Source: an uncultured bacterium
Lineage (GTDB): Bacteria > Spirochaetota > Spirochaetia > Sphaerochaetales > Sphaerochaetaceae
Direction: 5' to 3'
Assembly (NCBI GenBank): GCA_905215015.1
Contig: CAJMOS010000129.1
Span: 1-7,056, forward strand
Length of the DNA: 7,056 nt
Shown: one piece after another, positions 5,797 to 7,056 of the stretch
How the letters are laid out: each line of letters opens with the position of its first letter
How positions within the stretch are numbered: position 1 is the first letter of the stretch
Notes under the pieces: model-generated
What the model saw: only the letters and a program-made list of their open reading frames with translations
The model's database searches: none
Told to the model about the DNA's origin: nothing
Translations under genes and position numbers: made by a program

Positions 5797-7056
5797 ATGC
5801 AAGCAGTGATAGGAATCGATTTCGGGACGGCAAGCGGCCGCGCGGTTGTCTTTGACGCGCTTACGGGAAGGGAACTCGGACAGGAGGTCTGTCCCTATCC
5901 TTCCGGCGTGGAGGGGGTGCTACCCTTCCCCCAGGAGCCCCAGGCGGTCCGCCATGACCCGCGCGACTATCTCTGCTCGTTGGAGCATGCGATTGTCGGA
6001 GCTCTCCAGGCCGCTGAAGCGGGAAATCCTTCCTTCCGGCGCTCGGATGTACGGGCCATCGGGGTCGACTCGACCGGGTCCTCGATGATTCCGCTGAAAG
6101 CTGATGGTTCCCTGCTTGCCGACGACCCTGCCTTCGATGGCAACCCCAATGCGATGCTCTGGCTGTGGAAGGACCACAGCGCGGCAAGCGAGGCCGAGGA
6201 GATTTCCCGAAGGTGTGCGGAGGAAGGGAACCGTTTTCTCGGAACCACCGGAGGCCGGTGCCCGGTGGAGATGCCATGGCCCCGCCTGCTCAGGCTGGCG
6301 CGCCAGGACCGCAGGACCTTTGACGCCGCCTATACCTGGGTGGAACTGGATGACTGGATTCCCTTCGTCCTCTCGGGAGGCGGGCGTGCGGAGACCATCG
6401 TCCGCAACAAGGGCGGTCTTGCCTGCAAGTGGATGTACCGGGAGGACTTGGGTGGTTTTCCGTCTGACGCTTTCTTCGCCTCGTTGGACCAGGCTTTGGT
6501 GAGGATTGCCCACACCTTCGACCCCTCGCGGTTTTTCCGTGTCGATGAGACCGCAGGCTACCTCTGTGCCGAATGGGCACGGAAGACCGGTCTTGCCGCC
6601 GGCATCCCCATCGCCACGGGCATGTTCGACGGCCACGCCGGAGGACTGGGGGCGGGAATCCGCCCCGGAGTCCTGGTGGAGACCATCGGGACCAGCGCGG
6701 TCGACCTGGTCCTCGTCCCCGCCAGCGAGCCGGTTCCCGAAATTCCCGGCATGTTCGGTGTCGCCCGCGACGCAATCATGCCTGACACCTATCTGGTCGA
6801 GGCGGGGCGGAGCGCCGTCGGCGACCTGCTTGGATGGTATGTCCACGACATCGCCCCAAAAGGACTCTCTTTCGCGGAATTGGGGGAACTGGCCTCGAAC
6901 CTGAAGCCGGGACAGAGCGGCTTGCTCGCCTTGGACTGGATGCATGGAAACCGCTCGGTGTTCAACGACGCCTCGCTCAGTGGCTTGATCCTCGGTTTGA
7001 CACTACGCACCAAGCCGGAAGAAATCTACCGTGCCCTGGTCGAGTCGACCGCGTTC
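5797..7056 (+). CDS. FGGY-family carbohydrate kinase, ribulokinase (AraB)-like, C-terminus cut by window edge
   Basis: ATP-dependent sugar kinase of the FGGY/ASKHA fold, 420 codons visible of an expected 520-560; no stop before the right edge. The N-terminal phosphate loop is GIDFGTASGR (6-15). VRAIGVDSTGSSMIPL (85-100) matches the substrate-pocket strand. The putative catalytic base is D278 in FDGHAGGLGAG. K211 and E335 (YLVEAGRSAVGDLLGWY) sit where ribulokinases carry substrate-contacting Lys and Glu. LLALDWMHGNRSVFNDASLSGLILGLTL (376-403) is a strong AraB-family signature, followed by EEIYRALVESTAF. The likely reaction is phosphorylation of a ketopentose such as ribulose, but a different ketose or polyol is possible, so no gene symbol is given. 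The start ATG is 23 bp after the oxidoreductase stop, with a purine-rich AAGGGCGGG stretch (5780-5788) as ribosome site; the two are probably one operon. The remaining ATP-binding part lies beyond the window. Confidence 0.92.
   Translation, partial: MQAVIGIDFGTASGRAVVFDALTGRELGQEVCPYPSGVEGVLPFPQEPQAVRHDPRDYLCSLEHAIVGALQAAEAGNPSFRRSDVRAIGVDSTGSSMIPLKADGSLLADDPAFDGNPNAMLWLWKDHSAASEAEEISRRCAEEGNRFLGTTGGRCPVEMPWPRLLRLARQDRRTFDAAYTWVELDDWIPFVLSGGGRAETIVRNKGGLACKWMYREDLGGFPSDAFFASLDQALVRIAHTFDPSRFFRVDETAGYLCAEWARKTGLAAGIPIATGMFDGHAGGLGAGIRPGVLVETIGTSAVDLVLVPASEPVPEIPGMFGVARDAIMPDTYLVEAGRSAVGDLLGWYVHDIAPKGLSFAELGELASNLKPGQSGLLALDWMHGNRSVFNDASLSGLILGLTLRTKPEEIYRALVESTAF

Noticed and set aside
5920..6945. 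A 341-codon minus-strand frame opposite the sugar kinase
   Set aside because: The plus strand carries a complete run of AraB/FGGY motifs. The antisense product is low-complexity in character, with no domain.
1..7056. CRISPR arrays, tRNA/rRNA genes, insertion sequences, phage defence genes
   Set aside because: No regularly spaced repeats, no recognisable structural RNA, no transposase or terminal inverted repeats were seen; coding is nearly continuous with metabolic and regulatory genes.

Overview
The window is gene-dense bacterial DNA, G+C-rich (roughly 58-60% by eye). It holds five protein genes in two divergent transcription units around one short intergenic gap (3815-3925). No RNA gene, insertion sequence, CRISPR array or phage gene was seen. 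The families present (YesM/YesN-type two-component system, PocR-type AraC regulator, FAD-dependent oxidoreductase, AraB-like sugar kinase) are common in carbohydrate-utilising Bacillota and Spirochaetota. The sequence alone does not let me name a genus.

Leftward unit (minus strand, 3814 down to 1): a cysteine-rich PocR-domain AraC regulator (2900-3814), then a membrane sensor histidine kinase of the YesM type (1170-2903), then a YesN-type response regulator (1-1173). The response regulator runs off the left edge before its expected C-terminal DNA-binding domain. Each junction is a 4-bp ATGA stop/start overlap, so the three regulators are probably translationally coupled and made together.

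Rightward unit (plus strand, 3926 to the right edge): an FAD-dependent oxidoreductase of the FAD_oxidored type carrying a discoidin (F5/8 C)-like C-terminal domain (3926-5773). After 23 bp comes an FGGY-family kinase resembling ribulokinase AraB (5797-7056), cut off by the right edge.

The inferred working model is that extracellular sensing (kinase and response regulator) and intracellular sensing (PocR-AraC protein) jointly control the divergent catabolic genes. In those genes an oxidoreductase and a sugar kinase would act on a sugar or sugar-derived compound. The substrate is unknown, and transport genes would be expected just outside the window. All families are recognisable; what may be new is the combination and the substrate.
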